From Secundilactobacillus silagincola (lineage in GTDB: Bacteria > Bacillota > Bacilli > Lactobacillales > Lactobacillaceae): a stretch of DNA of 64,000 bases. The stretch lies in assembly GCF_002583405.1 (NCBI RefSeq), contig NZ_BCMJ01000005.1:1-64000 (forward strand), read 5' to 3'. The position numbers and the translations under genes are program-made. This document shows, piece after piece, positions 1 to 8,841 of this stretch; position 1 is the stretch's first letter; each line of letters opens with the position of its first letter. The notes under the pieces were generated by a model. That model was not told the DNA's origin. It did not search any database and was given only the letters and a program-made list of their open reading frames with translations.

Positions 1-112
1 AAAAGCTTCCGTAAGTTTAGGGCAAGAGTACTTTATACCTTGCGTATTAAGACTAAAAAAGTCCTAATCACGAAATAGTGATTAGAACTGATTTAATAAA
101 TTTACCAACAAC

Positions 113-250
113 AGTTGTCAAAGAGCCCCGATTAAACGGATGGGCCAGCCTAAAGACATTGCTAATCTATTAGTCTACTTAGCAGCTGATGAATCAGAGT
201 TTGCAACCGGGTCTGAATTCGTCATTGATGGCGGCTTTTTAGCCCAATAA
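113..250 (+). pseudogene. 3' remnant of a short-chain dehydrogenase/reductase gene
   Basis: One frame ending in TAA at 248-250 encodes the classical C-terminus of the SDR family: an RMGQP motif, a stretch ending LAAD, then the IDGG signature shortly before the stop. Upstream of about 130 the frame no longer resembles an SDR. It runs into AT-rich sequence holding an 8-bp inverted repeat (CTAATCAC/GTGATTAG near 64-85). No start codon or Rossmann motif is seen, so this is read as a broken gene. The window begins only about 110 bases upstream, so a disrupted gene with its 5' part further left cannot be excluded. Confidence 0.65.
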
Positions 251-270
251 TTCAAAAGTGACATCAAAAA

Positions 271-302
271 AACGCCCGCAATCACGTTAATTGCGGGCGT
301 TT
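271..302. terminator. bidirectional rho-independent terminator
   Basis: A 12-bp perfect stem (271-282 with 290-301) of ACGCCCGCAAT type is flanked by A and T runs on both sides. It can end transcripts arriving from the left and the recO operon arriving from the right. Confidence 0.85.
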
Positions 303-305
303 ACT

Positions 306-1085
306 TTACTCATTTTTTGGTTTATCTAACGGTTGCCACTTCATCATCTGATCCAAGAAGCGTTTGGCCTTGGGATAAACCCCAATAGTATCTGAATAAA
401 TCATATCCAGCGCTCGACGTAAGTGCTGCTTCGTTTCTTCGTGGACACTAATGGTTTTGAGTTTGGTTAAATCTACGGCTGAAAACTGCCGCAAATAATA
501 AATGGTTCGCTGATCTAAATCTAACCGGTTAGGGTCTAAATGCCAATGTGCTTGACACAACAGCCCACCATAAGATTCAGAATAATCAAAGGGCAGATCC
601 GTGCGACCACAAATCACGCACTGCCTTAAGTTGGGTTCTACCCCAAACAAACTCATCATTTGGACTTCGAAGATGTTGGTAATGATGGCTTCATCCAGTC
701 CATCATTAATTAAAGACAGACCGTGAAAAAGCCGTTGATACCAGCCACCAAGCGGTTGGTTATCAGGAATTGCCATATCTAATAACGACATCATATACGT
801 GGCATAGGCATTCTTAGAAATATCCTGAGCGATATTAGTGAAGTTCTCGGTATCCTTGGCCGCATTAATAAACGACAGGCCCGGTTCCCGAATATCGCCA
901 GCGTACACGCCGTAAGTAAATGGCAACAAGTCCGCCGTCATCTTAAAGCCACGTTTTTTGGCACCGCGAATGAAGAACATCCGCTTACCAGCTTCTTCAG
1001 TAAAAAATTTAATCAGCATATCTCGTTCACGATACGCCTTTTGATACATGACAATGCCATGAAAATTCATGAGTTGTCCGGCCAT
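306..1085 (-). CDS. recO: DNA repair protein RecO
   Basis: RecO mediates loading of RecA and annealing of single strands in the RecFOR recombinational repair pathway. The 259-residue length is normal for the family. The N-terminal part (about 1-80) is the expected OB fold. Cys156, Cys159, Cys177 and His180 form a CxxC...CxxH zinc-like site in the C-terminal part, as in Gram-positive RecO. It is the last gene of phoH-ybeY-dgkA-era-recO, 14 bases after era, and is followed at once by a terminator. The ribosome site before the ATG is weak, which suggests coupling to era. Confidence 0.95.
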   Translation of the reverse strand: MAGQLMNFHGIVMYQKAYRERDMLIKFFTEEAGKRMFFIRGAKKRGFKMTADLLPFTYGVYAGDIREPGLSFINAAKDTENFTNIAQDISKNAYATYMMSLLDMAIPDNQPLGGWYQRLFHGLSLINDGLDEAIITNIFEVQMMSLFGVEPNLRQCVICGRTDLPFDYSESYGGLLCQAHWHLDPNRLDLDQRTIYYLRQFSAVDLTKLKTISVHEETKQHLRRALDMIYSDTIGVYPKAKRFLDQMMKWQPLDKPKNE

Positions 1086-1099
1086 TGTATCACCACACT

Positions 1100-2005
1100 C
1101 TAATAATCGTCTTTACGGTACCCATATGATTGTAGCGCTGAAGACTTGTCACGCCAGCCCGGAACGACCTTCACCCAAAGCTCAAGGTAAACCTTATCAC
1201 CCAACAGGTTCTCAATATCCTGGCGAGCCAGTGTCCCAATCTTCTTTAACATGGAGCCGCCCTTACCAATCAAAATGCCCTTTTGCGTTGGCCGGTCAAC
1301 GATGATGGTTGCCTGAACATGGATTTTCTGTTCGTTTTGGCGACTCATTTTGTCAACGACCACTGCAACTGAATGGGGAATTTCCTGACGGGTCAACTGG
1401 AAGATTTTTTCACGGATCAGTTCAGAAACCACGAACCGTTCTGGGTGATCGGTCACCTGATCATCCGGGTAATACTGTGGCCCATGAGGTAACTTGCCAA
1501 CTAACTCACTCAGCAGTTCTTCAACGTTGTTACCTTCCAAAGCAGAGATCGGCAGTACTTCTTGCCAGTCTAAAGCATCTTTGTACTGATCGATGACGAC
1601 TAATAAATCGTCCGGGGTAATTTGATCAATCTTATTAACAACTAAATAAACCGGTTTTTTAACGGTTTTCAGACGGTCAATAATAAAGTTATCACCAGCG
1701 CCACGACGTTGTTCCGCATTGACCATCATGATTACAGCGTCTACTTCGTTAAGGGAAGACAAGGCTGACTTCATCATATAGTCCCCTAATTCACTCTTAG
1801 GTTTGTGAATCCCTGGTGTATCAATAAAAACGATCTGAGCATCATCCGTAGTGTAGATTCCCTGAATCTTGTTACGGGTGGTTTGCGGCTTATCAGACAT
1901 GATTGCCACTTTTTGACCCACTACTCGGTTAAGCAAGGTTGATTTACCAACGTTTGGTCGACCAACAATGGCTACGAAACCACTTCGATAATTTGGGTTA
2001 TCCAA
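1100..2005 (-). CDS. era: GTPase Era
   Basis: Era is an essential GTPase that binds the 3' end of 16S rRNA and helps mature the 30S subunit. G1 (GRPNVGKS, 15-22), G3 (DTPG, 62-65) and G4 (NKID, 124-127) are intact. The C-terminal third has the KH RNA-binding domain with a GKGG loop. At 301 residues it is standard length. The start is a TTG preceded by AGGAGG at good spacing. It lies 14 bases after dgkA in the conserved ybeY-dgkA-era-recO order. Confidence 0.97.
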   Translation of the reverse strand: MDNPNYRSGFVAIVGRPNVGKSTLLNRVVGQKVAIMSDKPQTTRNKIQGIYTTDDAQIVFIDTPGIHKPKSELGDYMMKSALSSLNEVDAVIMMVNAEQRRGAGDNFIIDRLKTVKKPVYLVVNKIDQITPDDLLVVIDQYKDALDWQEVLPISALEGNNVEELLSELVGKLPHGPQYYPDDQVTDHPERFVVSELIREKIFQLTRQEIPHSVAVVVDKMSRQNEQKIHVQATIIVDRPTQKGILIGKGGSMLKKIGTLARQDIENLLGDKVYLELWVKVVPGWRDKSSALQSYGYRKDDY

Positions 2006-2019
2006 AATAATTCTTCCTC

Positions 2020-2421
2020 CTATAAATGAACGTGAAATTCCTGCAACAGTTCTGGAATAAAAATCAAACAGCCAATCACCACCGCAAAAAAGGCCGCAAT
2101 CAAAACGCCGCCGGCAGCAACGTCCTTCGCTTTTTTAGCCTCATCATGGTACTTACGACCAACGATTAAATCAACAATTGATTCCACGACGGTATTCAAG
2201 ACTTCAGCCACGACCACCACGAAAATGGCTAAGGTGATCCAAAGCCACTCATAGGTCGTCAAATGTAACCAAATCCCCATGATAACAGCGATGACAGCAA
2301 AGCTAATGTGTTTACGAAAATTGCGCTCCGTGGACACCAGACTGTATATGCCATCCAAAGCGTGAATCAGCGACTGGAAAAAATTGCGATTTTTATTAAC
2401 TTGTTTATCGTTTAAGCCCAT
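2020..2421 (-). CDS. dgkA: diacylglycerol/undecaprenol kinase family protein
   Basis: A small integral membrane kinase of the prokaryotic DAGK family. In Gram-positives this enzyme usually phosphorylates undecaprenol, recycling the lipid carrier of wall synthesis. The signature [12 protein letters not shown] (73-84) and KDVAAGGVL (about 99-107) are present, with three hydrophobic helices. Length is 133 residues. Its start lies inside the end of ybeY (17-base overlap), implying translational coupling. The substrate (undecaprenol or diacylglycerol) cannot be decided from sequence alone. Confidence 0.93.
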   Translation of the reverse strand: MGLNDKQVNKNRNFFQSLIHALDGIYSLVSTERNFRKHISFAVIAVIMGIWLHLTTYEWLWITLAIFVVVVAEVLNTVVESIVDLIVGRKYHDEAKKAKDVAAGGVLIAAFFAVVIGCLIFIPELLQEFHVHL

Positions 2422-2890
2422 AAGCGTCGAGTATATCCCTTTGCAGTTTAAACATCACTTTTTCGTCTTCCGGCTCCATGTGGTCGTAACCATTAAGATG
2501 GAGAAAACCATGAACAACTAAGAAGCCCAGCTCACGTTCGTAAGAGTGTTCCAGGTATTCGGCTTGCTCGCCCACTTTATCGACGGATACAAAAATATCG
2601 CCAATGTTTTCTGGAATCTCCTCTTCCAATTCTTCGTCCATCACGATTGGAAATTCATCATCTTCAGCACTGTCTTCAATGGCGAAGCTGATGACGTCCG
2701 TTGCCCGATCAACGCCACGATATTCGCGGTTGATTTCTTGAATCCGATCGTTATTCACAAACGTAACCGACATTTCGGTATTTTCTTTAAGCTTAATGTA
2801 CTTGCCAGCGTATTCCAGCACATCCTTAACTAGCTGAACATGTTCTTCTGGAACACCGTTTTTAGTTTCATCGTAAATTTCTAAATCCAT
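2405..2890 (-). CDS. ybeY: endoribonuclease YbeY (16S rRNA 3' maturation)
   Basis: YbeY is a metal-dependent RNase involved in 16S rRNA 3'-end processing and ribosome quality control. The zinc motif H-x3-H-x5-H is seen at His127, His131 and His137 (HGFLHLNGYDH). At 161 residues it is normal, with a slightly acidic insert near 72-95. It sits 15 bases downstream of phoH and overlaps dgkA. Confidence 0.96.
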   Translation of the reverse strand: MDLEIYDETKNGVPEEHVQLVKDVLEYAGKYIKLKENTEMSVTFVNNDRIQEINREYRGVDRATDVISFAIEDSAEDDEFPIVMDEELEEEIPENIGDIFVSVDKVGEQAEYLEHSYERELGFLVVHGFLHLNGYDHMEPEDEKVMFKLQRDILDAYGLKR

Positions 2891-2905
2891 TTTTTATACT
2901 CGTCC

Positions 2906-3874
2906 TTATTTATTTTCAACTGCTTCATAGGCATTAATGATTGCCGCAACTACTGGGTGTCTGACCACATCATCGGCCGTGAATTGTACAAAATCAATAT
3001 GGTTCACGTGCTTCAAAATACCGGTTGCCTGCACCAGTCCGCTTTGACTGTGGCGTGGTAAATCGATCTGAGTAATGTCACCATTAACGATCATCTTGGA
3101 GCCAAAGCCCAACCGGGTCAAGAACATCTTCATCTGCATGTTGGTGGTGTTTTGGGCTTCATCCAAAATCACAAAAGCGCCATCTAAGGTTCGGCCACGC
3201 ATGTAGGCTAACGGTGCAATCTCAATCACACCGCGTTCCATTAATCGATTGGTATGCTCCGCGCCAAGAATGGCGTACAAAGCATCATAGATTGGCCGCA
3301 GATAAGGATCAACCTTATCCTTTAGGTCACCTGGCAAAAAGCCCAGACTCTCACCTGCTTCAACGGCAGGACGGGTCAAAATGATCTTCTCCACGTCGCC
3401 GCGCTTCAAAGCAGCAATCGCCATGACCACAGCCAAGTAGGTTTTACCCGTACCGGCAGGACCAACGCCAAAGGTGATATCGTTGTGTTTAATGGCATCA
3501 ACGTACTGCCGTTGACCGTAGTTCTTAACCCGAACAGCACGGCCCTTAGCATCCTTGATCAAGGTTTCAGTGTACAGATCCAAGAAGTATTCCAAGGTAC
3601 CCTTATCCGCCATCTTCATCGCACTGACCACATCAGCACTATTCAGCTGAATACCTTGTTGGATCAGCTTATCCATATTTTTCAAAATGTCCATGCCTTT
3701 TTGAACCTGAAACGGCTCACCGGCAACTTTAATGGAATTTCCAAATGGATGAATCGTCACGTTTAGCCCCTCTTCTAAGAGCGAAACGAACTGATCCTGC
3801 GCACCCAAAATAGCCACTCCCTGCTCCGGATTTGCTAAGATATATTCTTTTTCAGTTTGCGTATTGTCAGCCAA
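2906..3874 (-). CDS. phoH: PhoH family ATPase
   Basis: A PhoH-like P-loop ATPase of superfamily 1 helicase type, almost always next to ybeY. Its exact role in RNA metabolism is not settled. Walker A GPAGTGKT is at 138-145 and a Walker B ILDEAQ near 236-241. The N-terminal 100 residues are the usual KH-like region. The TTG start has AAGGAG ten bases upstream. It is the first gene of its operon; a TATAAT -10 box on the minus strand at 3916-3921 fits a promoter. Confidence 0.95.
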   Translation of the reverse strand: MADNTQTEKEYILANPEQGVAILGAQDQFVSLLEEGLNVTIHPFGNSIKVAGEPFQVQKGMDILKNMDKLIQQGIQLNSADVVSAMKMADKGTLEYFLDLYTETLIKDAKGRAVRVKNYGQRQYVDAIKHNDITFGVGPAGTGKTYLAVVMAIAALKRGDVEKIILTRPAVEAGESLGFLPGDLKDKVDPYLRPIYDALYAILGAEHTNRLMERGVIEIAPLAYMRGRTLDGAFVILDEAQNTTNMQMKMFLTRLGFGSKMIVNGDITQIDLPRHSQSGLVQATGILKHVNHIDFVQFTADDVVRHPVVAAIINAYEAVENK

Positions 3875-4082
3875 AAAATATTGACTCCTTTACATTAAAA
3901 TAGATTTCTTAGACTATTATACGACAAAGCAAACAGAAAAGCTCGAACAAGTGTTACATAAGCGATTAGCCCATTGTTTTTAAATTAAAATGCAGTGTTT
4001 TATTTATCAGCTTATAACAAAATTACCACTCCAAATATAGCATCTTTGAGTTATGATATTGCTTAGAATAGGAGGGGATATT

Positions 4083-4844
4083 TTGAAAATACTTGGGATT
4101 CTTGGGGCTCACAAGCAAGATGGCTTGACCGCCACCATGCTGAACACCGTTTTAAACAGTGTACCAGCACCCCACGTCACGGAGACCATTTACTTGGAGG
4201 ATTATGCATTCCACCCTGATCAAGGGGAACACCGCGACCCGGTCTTAGATCAGCTCACTGACAAACTGTTAGAAAGTGACGTCTGGGTACTCGCTGCACC
4301 AACATATTGGGGTGGCCTAGCCGGTAAATTGAAAGATTTTCTAGACTGTATGCGCGGTCGACTGGTGCGTTTTGATCACAAAGGGGGCACGCACCCAGAC
4401 CGATTCAAAAACAAACATTATCTAAGCATCACCAGCTGTTATGCCGGAACAGTTGAAAACTTTGTCTCTGGTATTACAGATAACACTTTTCGTACCATTG
4501 ATAAAATTATGTCTGCGGCAGGTCTCATTAAGATCAACGAATTAGTCCTGCCAGGCACCCTGTTTATGAAGCAGGTTCCGGCTGCCAAACTAGCAGCGTG
4601 CAAACGATTGGGCAGCAAATTAATCACTAAACCGAAACGAGATGACAATACATTGAAACGTTATATTGAACTATTCTGCATGGTTGCTGTTATGGCCTTT
4701 TTAACGATGGGTATCCAGTTTTTATTTCACTTGATTTCTGCTAGTGAATTTTGGCTGGTCTACGTCAGTTTCGTGGTGATTTTCTTTGTGTTGCTGGCCA
4801 GTATTTTACATTTCTTTACCGTTGTGAAACATCGGCGTCGCTAA
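4083..4844 (+). CDS. flavodoxin-like NAD(P)H-dependent FMN reductase family protein with C-terminal membrane helices
   Basis: The N-terminal 190 residues have the flavodoxin-like fold of NADPH-dependent FMN reductases: a beta strand with ILGAHKQDG, then the flavin-site segment APTYWGG followed by K-LKDF. After about residue 195 the protein adds two hydrophobic helices and a basic end (KHRRR), so it is probably membrane-anchored. I chose the TTG at 4083 because AGGAGGGG lies directly before it. An upstream ATG at 4053 has no ribosome site. It is monocistronic, ends at a hairpin, and converges on thiE. The electron acceptor is unknown. Confidence 0.8.
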   Translation: MKILGILGAHKQDGLTATMLNTVLNSVPAPHVTETIYLEDYAFHPDQGEHRDPVLDQLTDKLLESDVWVLAAPTYWGGLAGKLKDFLDCMRGRLVRFDHKGGTHPDRFKNKHYLSITSCYAGTVENFVSGITDNTFRTIDKIMSAAGLIKINELVLPGTLFMKQVPAAKLAACKRLGSKLITKPKRDDNTLKRYIELFCMVAVMAFLTMGIQFLFHLISASEFWLVYVSFVVIFFVLLASILHFFTVVKHRRR

Positions 4845-4889
4845 TAGATATTGTATACAGCAATAGTCAAAATTGTATATTACAAATAG

Positions 4890-4916
4890 GCACCTATTTT
4901 AGTATGGGTGCTTTTT
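4890..4916 (+). terminator. terminator of the flavodoxin-like gene
   Basis: An 8-bp stem GCACCTAT/ATGGGTGC with a 6-base loop is followed by CTTTTT. It lies just past the convergent thiE stop codon. Confidence 0.7.
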
Positions 4917-5547
4917 AATTTGTCACTTCAATAACCTTTCGATGGAGTTCTTCAGTTGCCTTTAAAGGATCAGCAGCTTTCATAATTGCTGAGACAACTG
5001 CCACACCATCAACGCCAGCTGGTTTTACCGTTTCCACATTCTCGGCATTTAAGCCCCCAATCGCATACACCGGAATATCTACTGCTTGCTTGATAGCCTT
5101 CAACGTATCAACACTGGTTCGAACGGTTTCAACATGGGTAGTCGTAGGGAAAATTGCGCCCACTCCCAGATAATCAGCGCCCTGTTCAACCGCTAACTGA
5201 GCTTGATTCAGCGTTTTGGTGGTTGCGCCAATGATGGCATCCGGTCCTAATATCTGTCGTGCCACGTCAACGGGTAAATCTTTTTGACCTAGGTGCACCC
5301 CTGCCGCTTTCACTGCCTGTGCTATATCTAGGCGGTCATCAATCAACAGTGGAACGTGGTATTTATCCGTAATCTGTTTAACTGCATATGCCCGTTGGAA
5401 ATACTGTAAACTAGTCAATTCTTTTTCACGTAATTGAACGAGGTCTACCCCACCCTGACATGCAGCGTCGATTCGGTTCAGAAACGCTTCTTCAGAATAA
5501 TTTAACGCATCGGTAACTAAATACAGTGGTCGCTTACTGATCTTCAT
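4915..5547 (-). CDS. thiE: thiamine phosphate synthase
   Basis: ThiE joins HMP pyrophosphate and thiazole phosphate to give thiamine phosphate. The TIM-barrel motifs are all present: VQLREK, LIDDR, HLGQ-DLP, GVGAIFPT-T and AIGG. With the ATG at 5547 the protein is 210 residues, the usual size. This start has GGAGG at proper spacing, and the longer reading frame upstream would run into the promoter of the divergent thiS operon. It faces away from thiSFG; no TPP aptamer is visible on its own strand. Confidence 0.95.
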   Translation of the reverse strand: MKISKRPLYLVTDALNYSEEAFLNRIDAACQGGVDLVQLREKELTSLQYFQRAYAVKQITDKYHVPLLIDDRLDIAQAVKAAGVHLGQKDLPVDVARQILGPDAIIGATTKTLNQAQLAVEQGADYLGVGAIFPTTTHVETVRTSVDTLKAIKQAVDIPVYAIGGLNAENVETVKPAGVDGVAVVSAIMKAADPLKATEELHRKVIEVTN

Positions 5548-5630
5548 AATGGCCTCCAGATTAACCAAACTTTTAATTCTCGCCAACAGTCTACCGAAAA
5601 TTTTCGCGGTTGTCACGTGAATATTCTTGC

Positions 5631-5659
5631 TTGACTTCCACAACGTTCTAGCTTATAAA
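5631..5659 (+). promoter_or_regulatory. promoter of the thiS operon
   Basis: TTGACT (5631-5636), a 17-base spacer and TATAAA (5654-5659) lie about 55 bases upstream of the TPP aptamer. Confidence 0.75.
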
Positions 5660-5711
5660 TATAACCAATGAGTCGTTTGACTGACTCAAACTAAAAATTA
5701 AATAACGTTAG

Positions 5712-5785
5712 TTCGTCTGGGGTGCCAATTGGCTGAGATTAAACCCATCGAACCTGATGTAGTTTGTACTACCGAAGGAAGACAA
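5712..5785 (+). ncRNA. TPP riboswitch (THI element)
   Basis: The aptamer shows the conserved THI box pieces: GGGGTGCC, then GGCTGAGA (CTGAGA at 5733-5738), ACCC, GAACCTGAT and a closing GAAGGAAGAC that pairs back to GTCT at the 5' end. It precedes thiSFG. The 3' end of the aptamer (GGAAG) can also pair with the CTTCC of the terminator downstream, giving the usual ligand switch between antitermination and termination. Confidence 0.93.
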
Positions 5786-5807
5786 CTTTTACTGAATTTA
5801 TCAGTCC

Positions 5808-5837
5808 AAAGACCTTCCTGCATGAAAGGTCTTTTTT
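5808..5837 (+). terminator. riboswitch expression-platform terminator
   Basis: Stem AAAGACCTT/AAGGTCTTT with a short loop is followed by a T tract. It is placed about 25 bases after the TPP aptamer, as expected for transcriptional attenuation. Confidence 0.8.
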
Positions 5838-5873
5838 CGTGCAGGTGCGCCTTGATAAATCGACTTGATGTAA

Positions 5874-5908
5874 CCCCTTCCTCGTAGACAAACGGAAAGG
5901 GGCTTTTT
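5874..5908 (+). promoter_or_regulatory. second terminator-like hairpin carrying the thiS ribosome site
   Basis: CCCCTTTCC-type and GGAAAGGGG-type arms flank an 11-14 base loop, followed by CTTTTTT and then the thiS ATG. The only plausible thiS ribosome site (AAAGGGG) is the 3' arm of this stem. The structure could hide the ribosome site, act as a second terminator, or both. Confidence 0.65.
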
Positions 5909-5909
5909 T

Positions 5910-6110
5910 ATGGTTACTGTAAACGGCGAGCCATTAGCGGAAGCTGCTGGCAAAAACCTACTCACATTTTTACAACAACGTGAAGCACCCATCGACAACA
6001 TTGTCGTGGAATTAAATGGGACGATCATCCACCGCCCCGAATACGAGCAGACGTTGATCAAACCAAATGACAAACTGGAACTGATTTCGTTTGTCGGCGG
6101 CGGACGCTAA
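5910..6110 (+). CDS. thiS: sulfur carrier protein ThiS
   Basis: ThiS is the small ubiquitin-fold protein that carries sulfur as a C-terminal thiocarboxylate for thiazole synthesis by ThiG. The 66-residue protein starts MVTVNGEPL and contains VVELNGTII and LELISFVGGG, all typical. Unusually the chain does not stop after the glycines but ends GGGR, one Arg beyond the tail. The Arg would have to be removed, or tolerated, for adenylation by ThiF. It is the first gene of the TPP-controlled operon. Confidence 0.9.
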   Translation: MVTVNGEPLAEAAGKNLLTFLQQREAPIDNIVVELNGTIIHRPEYEQTLIKPNDKLELISFVGGGR

Positions 6111-6123
6111 AGGGGGATTGCAT

Positions 6124-6765
6124 ATGCCAACCATTCAAGAAATGGCCATTCAGGATGTTTACCAAGGAATGAAAGACCGTAACGTGGCCGATTCCACCGA
6201 CCGTTTAACCGCGGCACACGTTACCATTGCTGGTGCTGGCGGTTTAGGCTCCAACATTGCCATTGCGTTAGCGCGAATCGGTGTCGGTCATTTAACGTTG
6301 ATTGATTTCGACCAAGTTGAACTGAGTAATTTAAACCGGCAGCAGTTTAAACTCAGCCAAGTAGGTATGGATAAAGTGACCGCGCTCAAACAAAACTTGC
6401 AAGAATTCAACCCCTTCGTCACCATCGATACGCTGGTTCAAAAAGTGGACCATGACAACGTAGCTGAACTCTTTGCCGATGCTGACATTATCTGTGAAGC
6501 CTTTGATAATCCGAGCGCCAAAGCCATGTTATTAGACGCCGCCAGTGAATTTTTCCCCGATAAGCCCATGGTTATGGCTACCGGGATGGCTGGTACGCAC
6601 AGTTCTAATTCCATCGTCACCAAACAAGTTCGCCCTAATCTCTACATCGCTGGTGATGGCACGACTGCTGGTGCAGAAGGCCTCATGGCACCGCGAGTCA
6701 TGATTGCGGCGGGTCACGAAGCAAATATGATTACCCGTTTAATTTTAGGAGAAACCAATATTTAG
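6124..6765 (+). CDS. thiF: sulfur carrier protein adenylyltransferase ThiF
   Basis: An E1-like enzyme that adenylates the C-terminus of ThiS. The nucleotide site GAGGLGSN is at 37-44 and the [13 protein letters not shown] segment near 60-72. At 213 residues it belongs to the short ThiF form found in Firmicutes and lacks the C-terminal zinc cysteines of MoeB-type enzymes. I start it at the ATG at 6124, which follows AAAGGGGGA. A longer frame starting inside thiS is less likely. It lies 13 bases after thiS. Confidence 0.92.
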   Translation: MPTIQEMAIQDVYQGMKDRNVADSTDRLTAAHVTIAGAGGLGSNIAIALARIGVGHLTLIDFDQVELSNLNRQQFKLSQVGMDKVTALKQNLQEFNPFVTIDTLVQKVDHDNVAELFADADIICEAFDNPSAKAMLLDAASEFFPDKPMVMATGMAGTHSSNSIVTKQVRPNLYIAGDGTTAGAEGLMAPRVMIAAGHEANMITRLILGETNI

Positions 6766-6778
6766 GAGGAAATTCTTT

Positions 6779-7549
6779 ATGGCAGAAGATGCAGATTTAC
6801 TCACCATTGGTGGTCACACGTTCACCTCACGTTTTATTCTCGGATCCGGTAAATATTCTTACGATCTGATTGATTCAGCCATCAACCAGGCTAAGGCGCA
6901 AATCATCACCATGGCGTTACGCCGGACGGATTCAGCGGAAGAAAACATTCTCAACTACATTCCTGAAGGGATCACCATTTTACCAAACACTTCAGGCTCA
7001 ACCAACGCTGAAGAAGCCATTCGTACCGCCCGTTTAGCCCGCGAACTTAGTGGCAGTAACTTTATTAAACTGGAAGTTGTTCCGGATAAAAAATACTTGA
7101 TGCCAGACAACAACGAAACCGTCAAGGCCACGGAAGTACTTGCTAACGAAGGATTCATCGTCATGCCCTACGTTCTGCCCGATCTAAACGTTGCTCGCCA
7201 GTTAGTGGATGCCGGAGCTGCTACGGTGATGCCTTTAGCTGCCCCAATCGGCACCAACAAAGGCTTAGCAACCAAAGATCTGATTCAAATCTTGATCGAT
7301 GAAATTGATGTTCCGGTGATTATTGATGCCGGGATTGGCCGTCCTAGCGAAGCAGCTGAAGCGATGGAAATGGGTGCCGACGCCATCATGGCTAATACGT
7401 CTATGGCCACTGCGCAAAACATTCCACTCATGGCAGAAGCCTTTCGTCTCGGTGTGGAAGCTGGCCGAAAAGCTTATCTAGCTGGTCCTGGCCGGATTAT
7501 TGAACGCGGTGCCGTGGCGTCATCACCCCTCACTGGCTTAAGCAAATGA
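6779..7549 (+). CDS. thiG: thiazole synthase ThiG
   Basis: ThiG condenses deoxyxylulose phosphate, dehydroglycine and ThiS-bound sulfur into the thiazole. The TIM barrel is complete: LGSGKY, the FIKLEVV strand with the Schiff-base Lys97, [20 protein letters not shown] and MGADA. Length is 256 residues. It is preceded by AGGAGG. No thiH or thiO, which would supply dehydroglycine, is present in the window. Confidence 0.96.
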   Translation: MAEDADLLTIGGHTFTSRFILGSGKYSYDLIDSAINQAKAQIITMALRRTDSAEENILNYIPEGITILPNTSGSTNAEEAIRTARLARELSGSNFIKLEVVPDKKYLMPDNNETVKATEVLANEGFIVMPYVLPDLNVARQLVDAGAATVMPLAAPIGTNKGLATKDLIQILIDEIDVPVIIDAGIGRPSEAAEAMEMGADAIMANTSMATAQNIPLMAEAFRLGVEAGRKAYLAGPGRIIERGAVASSPLTGLSK

Positions 7550-8769
7550 TTCGTGAAACTAATGAGTGGCTGACTTTTGAACGCCGATTTCAGCAAATCA
7601 TTCAGCTTTCGAATCACACGGTTGGCCAAAATCGTTTGGTCTATTCACCCAACTGGATAGCAGCACAGTCAGCCTTGATACGATTCGGTCAGCAAATTGG
7701 TCTCACCGTCATGGTGGATAACTACGGTAACGTTTATTTAGATTTACCTGGTAAAGATGATCAAGTGATTGCGACTGGTTCGCACATGGATACCGTCATT
7801 GATGGCGGTAAATACGATGGCTTATACGGCGTGCTCGGCGGTCTTCAAGCCATTAACGCACTGAAAAATCGTCTGGGAACACCGCAGCACACATTGCGCC
7901 TCATTTCCTTTAGCGAAGAAGAAGGTAGCCGTTTCAACATCACTTTCAGCGGTTCTAAATACTACGCCCTTCACCAATCAGTGACGGCCTTAACCGATGC
8001 TGACGGGATTAGTTTTGAACAAGCTCGCAGCCAAGCTGTCAAGCAACTGCAGTCACTGCCTAACGTTATTGCTAAACGACCAGCGATTCCAGCTAGCTTT
8101 ACCGAATTGCATATTGAGCAGGGCCCCAGACTGATCACTAGTCACGACCAGATTGGCTTAGTTTCTGGCATCGTTGGTCAGCGTCGTTGGACGGTCACGG
8201 TTCAAGGCGAGTCAAATCACGCTGGAACTACCCCGATGAACGAGCGGCACGATGCACTTCAAGCCGCAGTGACTATGATCTCATCCTTAAATCAGCATGC
8301 TCACCAATTGAGCGACAATTTAACCTTTACCGTGGGTCAGCTAAACGTTTCCCCTAATACATCAAACGTGATTCCAGGCACCGTAACGTTTACAATCGAT
8401 GCTCGTCACGCCGATGACCATGTCTTAGATGTATTTGAACAGTCTATCAATACCACCGAACATCAGTTAGCAGATTCACAAATCAAAGTTCACTTCAAAC
8501 GTTACGTCAAAGATTCACCAGCAACGTTTGATACAACCCTGCTTTCACAAAATGAGTTGATTGCACAGCAATTAGGACTCACGTCACGGGTCATGACTTC
8601 CGGTGCTGGTCATGATAGTTACGTCGTGAATCAAGTGTCACCCACGACGATGATTTTTGTTCCCAGTGAAGGCGGGATCAGTCACGCACCCAATGAATTT
8701 ACCCAGCCAGCTGATTTAAAGGCCGGCATTGCATTACTAATGGCTAGTCTGCAAGCCCAGGCATACTAG
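7546..8769 (+). CDS. M20-family amidohydrolase (hydantoinase/carbamoylase type), possible thiamine-salvage enzyme
   Basis: A zinc-dependent amidase of the allantoate amidohydrolase / N-carbamoyl-amino-acid hydrolase group. Metal ligands fit His80 and Asp82 in GSHMDTV, Asp91 in KYDG, the Glu pair in SEEEGSRF (124-126), His189 in ELHIEQGP and a late His in GISHAPNE. The 407-residue length is normal. Its ATG overlaps the thiG stop by four bases (ATGA), so it is translated with thiG under the TPP riboswitch. That points to a thiamine-related substrate, for example a formylaminopyrimidine as for YlmB. This is inference; the family itself does not give the substrate. Confidence 0.82.
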   Translation: MIRETNEWLTFERRFQQIIQLSNHTVGQNRLVYSPNWIAAQSALIRFGQQIGLTVMVDNYGNVYLDLPGKDDQVIATGSHMDTVIDGGKYDGLYGVLGGLQAINALKNRLGTPQHTLRLISFSEEEGSRFNITFSGSKYYALHQSVTALTDADGISFEQARSQAVKQLQSLPNVIAKRPAIPASFTELHIEQGPRLITSHDQIGLVSGIVGQRRWTVTVQGESNHAGTTPMNERHDALQAAVTMISSLNQHAHQLSDNLTFTVGQLNVSPNTSNVIPGTVTFTIDARHADDHVLDVFEQSINTTEHQLADSQIKVHFKRYVKDSPATFDTTLLSQNELIAQQLGLTSRVMTSGAGHDSYVVNQVSPTTMIFVPSEGGISHAPNEFTQPADLKAGIALLMASLQAQAY

Positions 8770-8794
8770 CGATTAAAACACTTTCCGATTAATT

Positions 8795-8841
8795 AAAAAA
8801 GGGACTGAGCAGCCGTCTACACAGCTACTCAGTCCCTTTTT
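8795..8841. terminator. bidirectional terminator between thi operon and yqeY
   Basis: A 14-bp stem (AAAAAGGGACTGAG with its complement at 8828-8841) has an 18-base loop and A/T runs on both sides. It separates two convergent units. Confidence 0.88.

Noticed and set aside
1309-1596. Plus-strand ORF opposite era
   Set aside because: It is a shadow of era, which has all its GTPase motifs intact.
5548-5643. Extended N-terminus of ThiE
   Set aside because: The extension overlaps the divergent promoter and has no family similarity. The ATG at 5547 has a good ribosome site and gives the normal length.
5548-5720. Second TPP riboswitch for thiE on the minus strand
   Set aside because: No CTGAGA box or matching conserved segments are visible on that strand.
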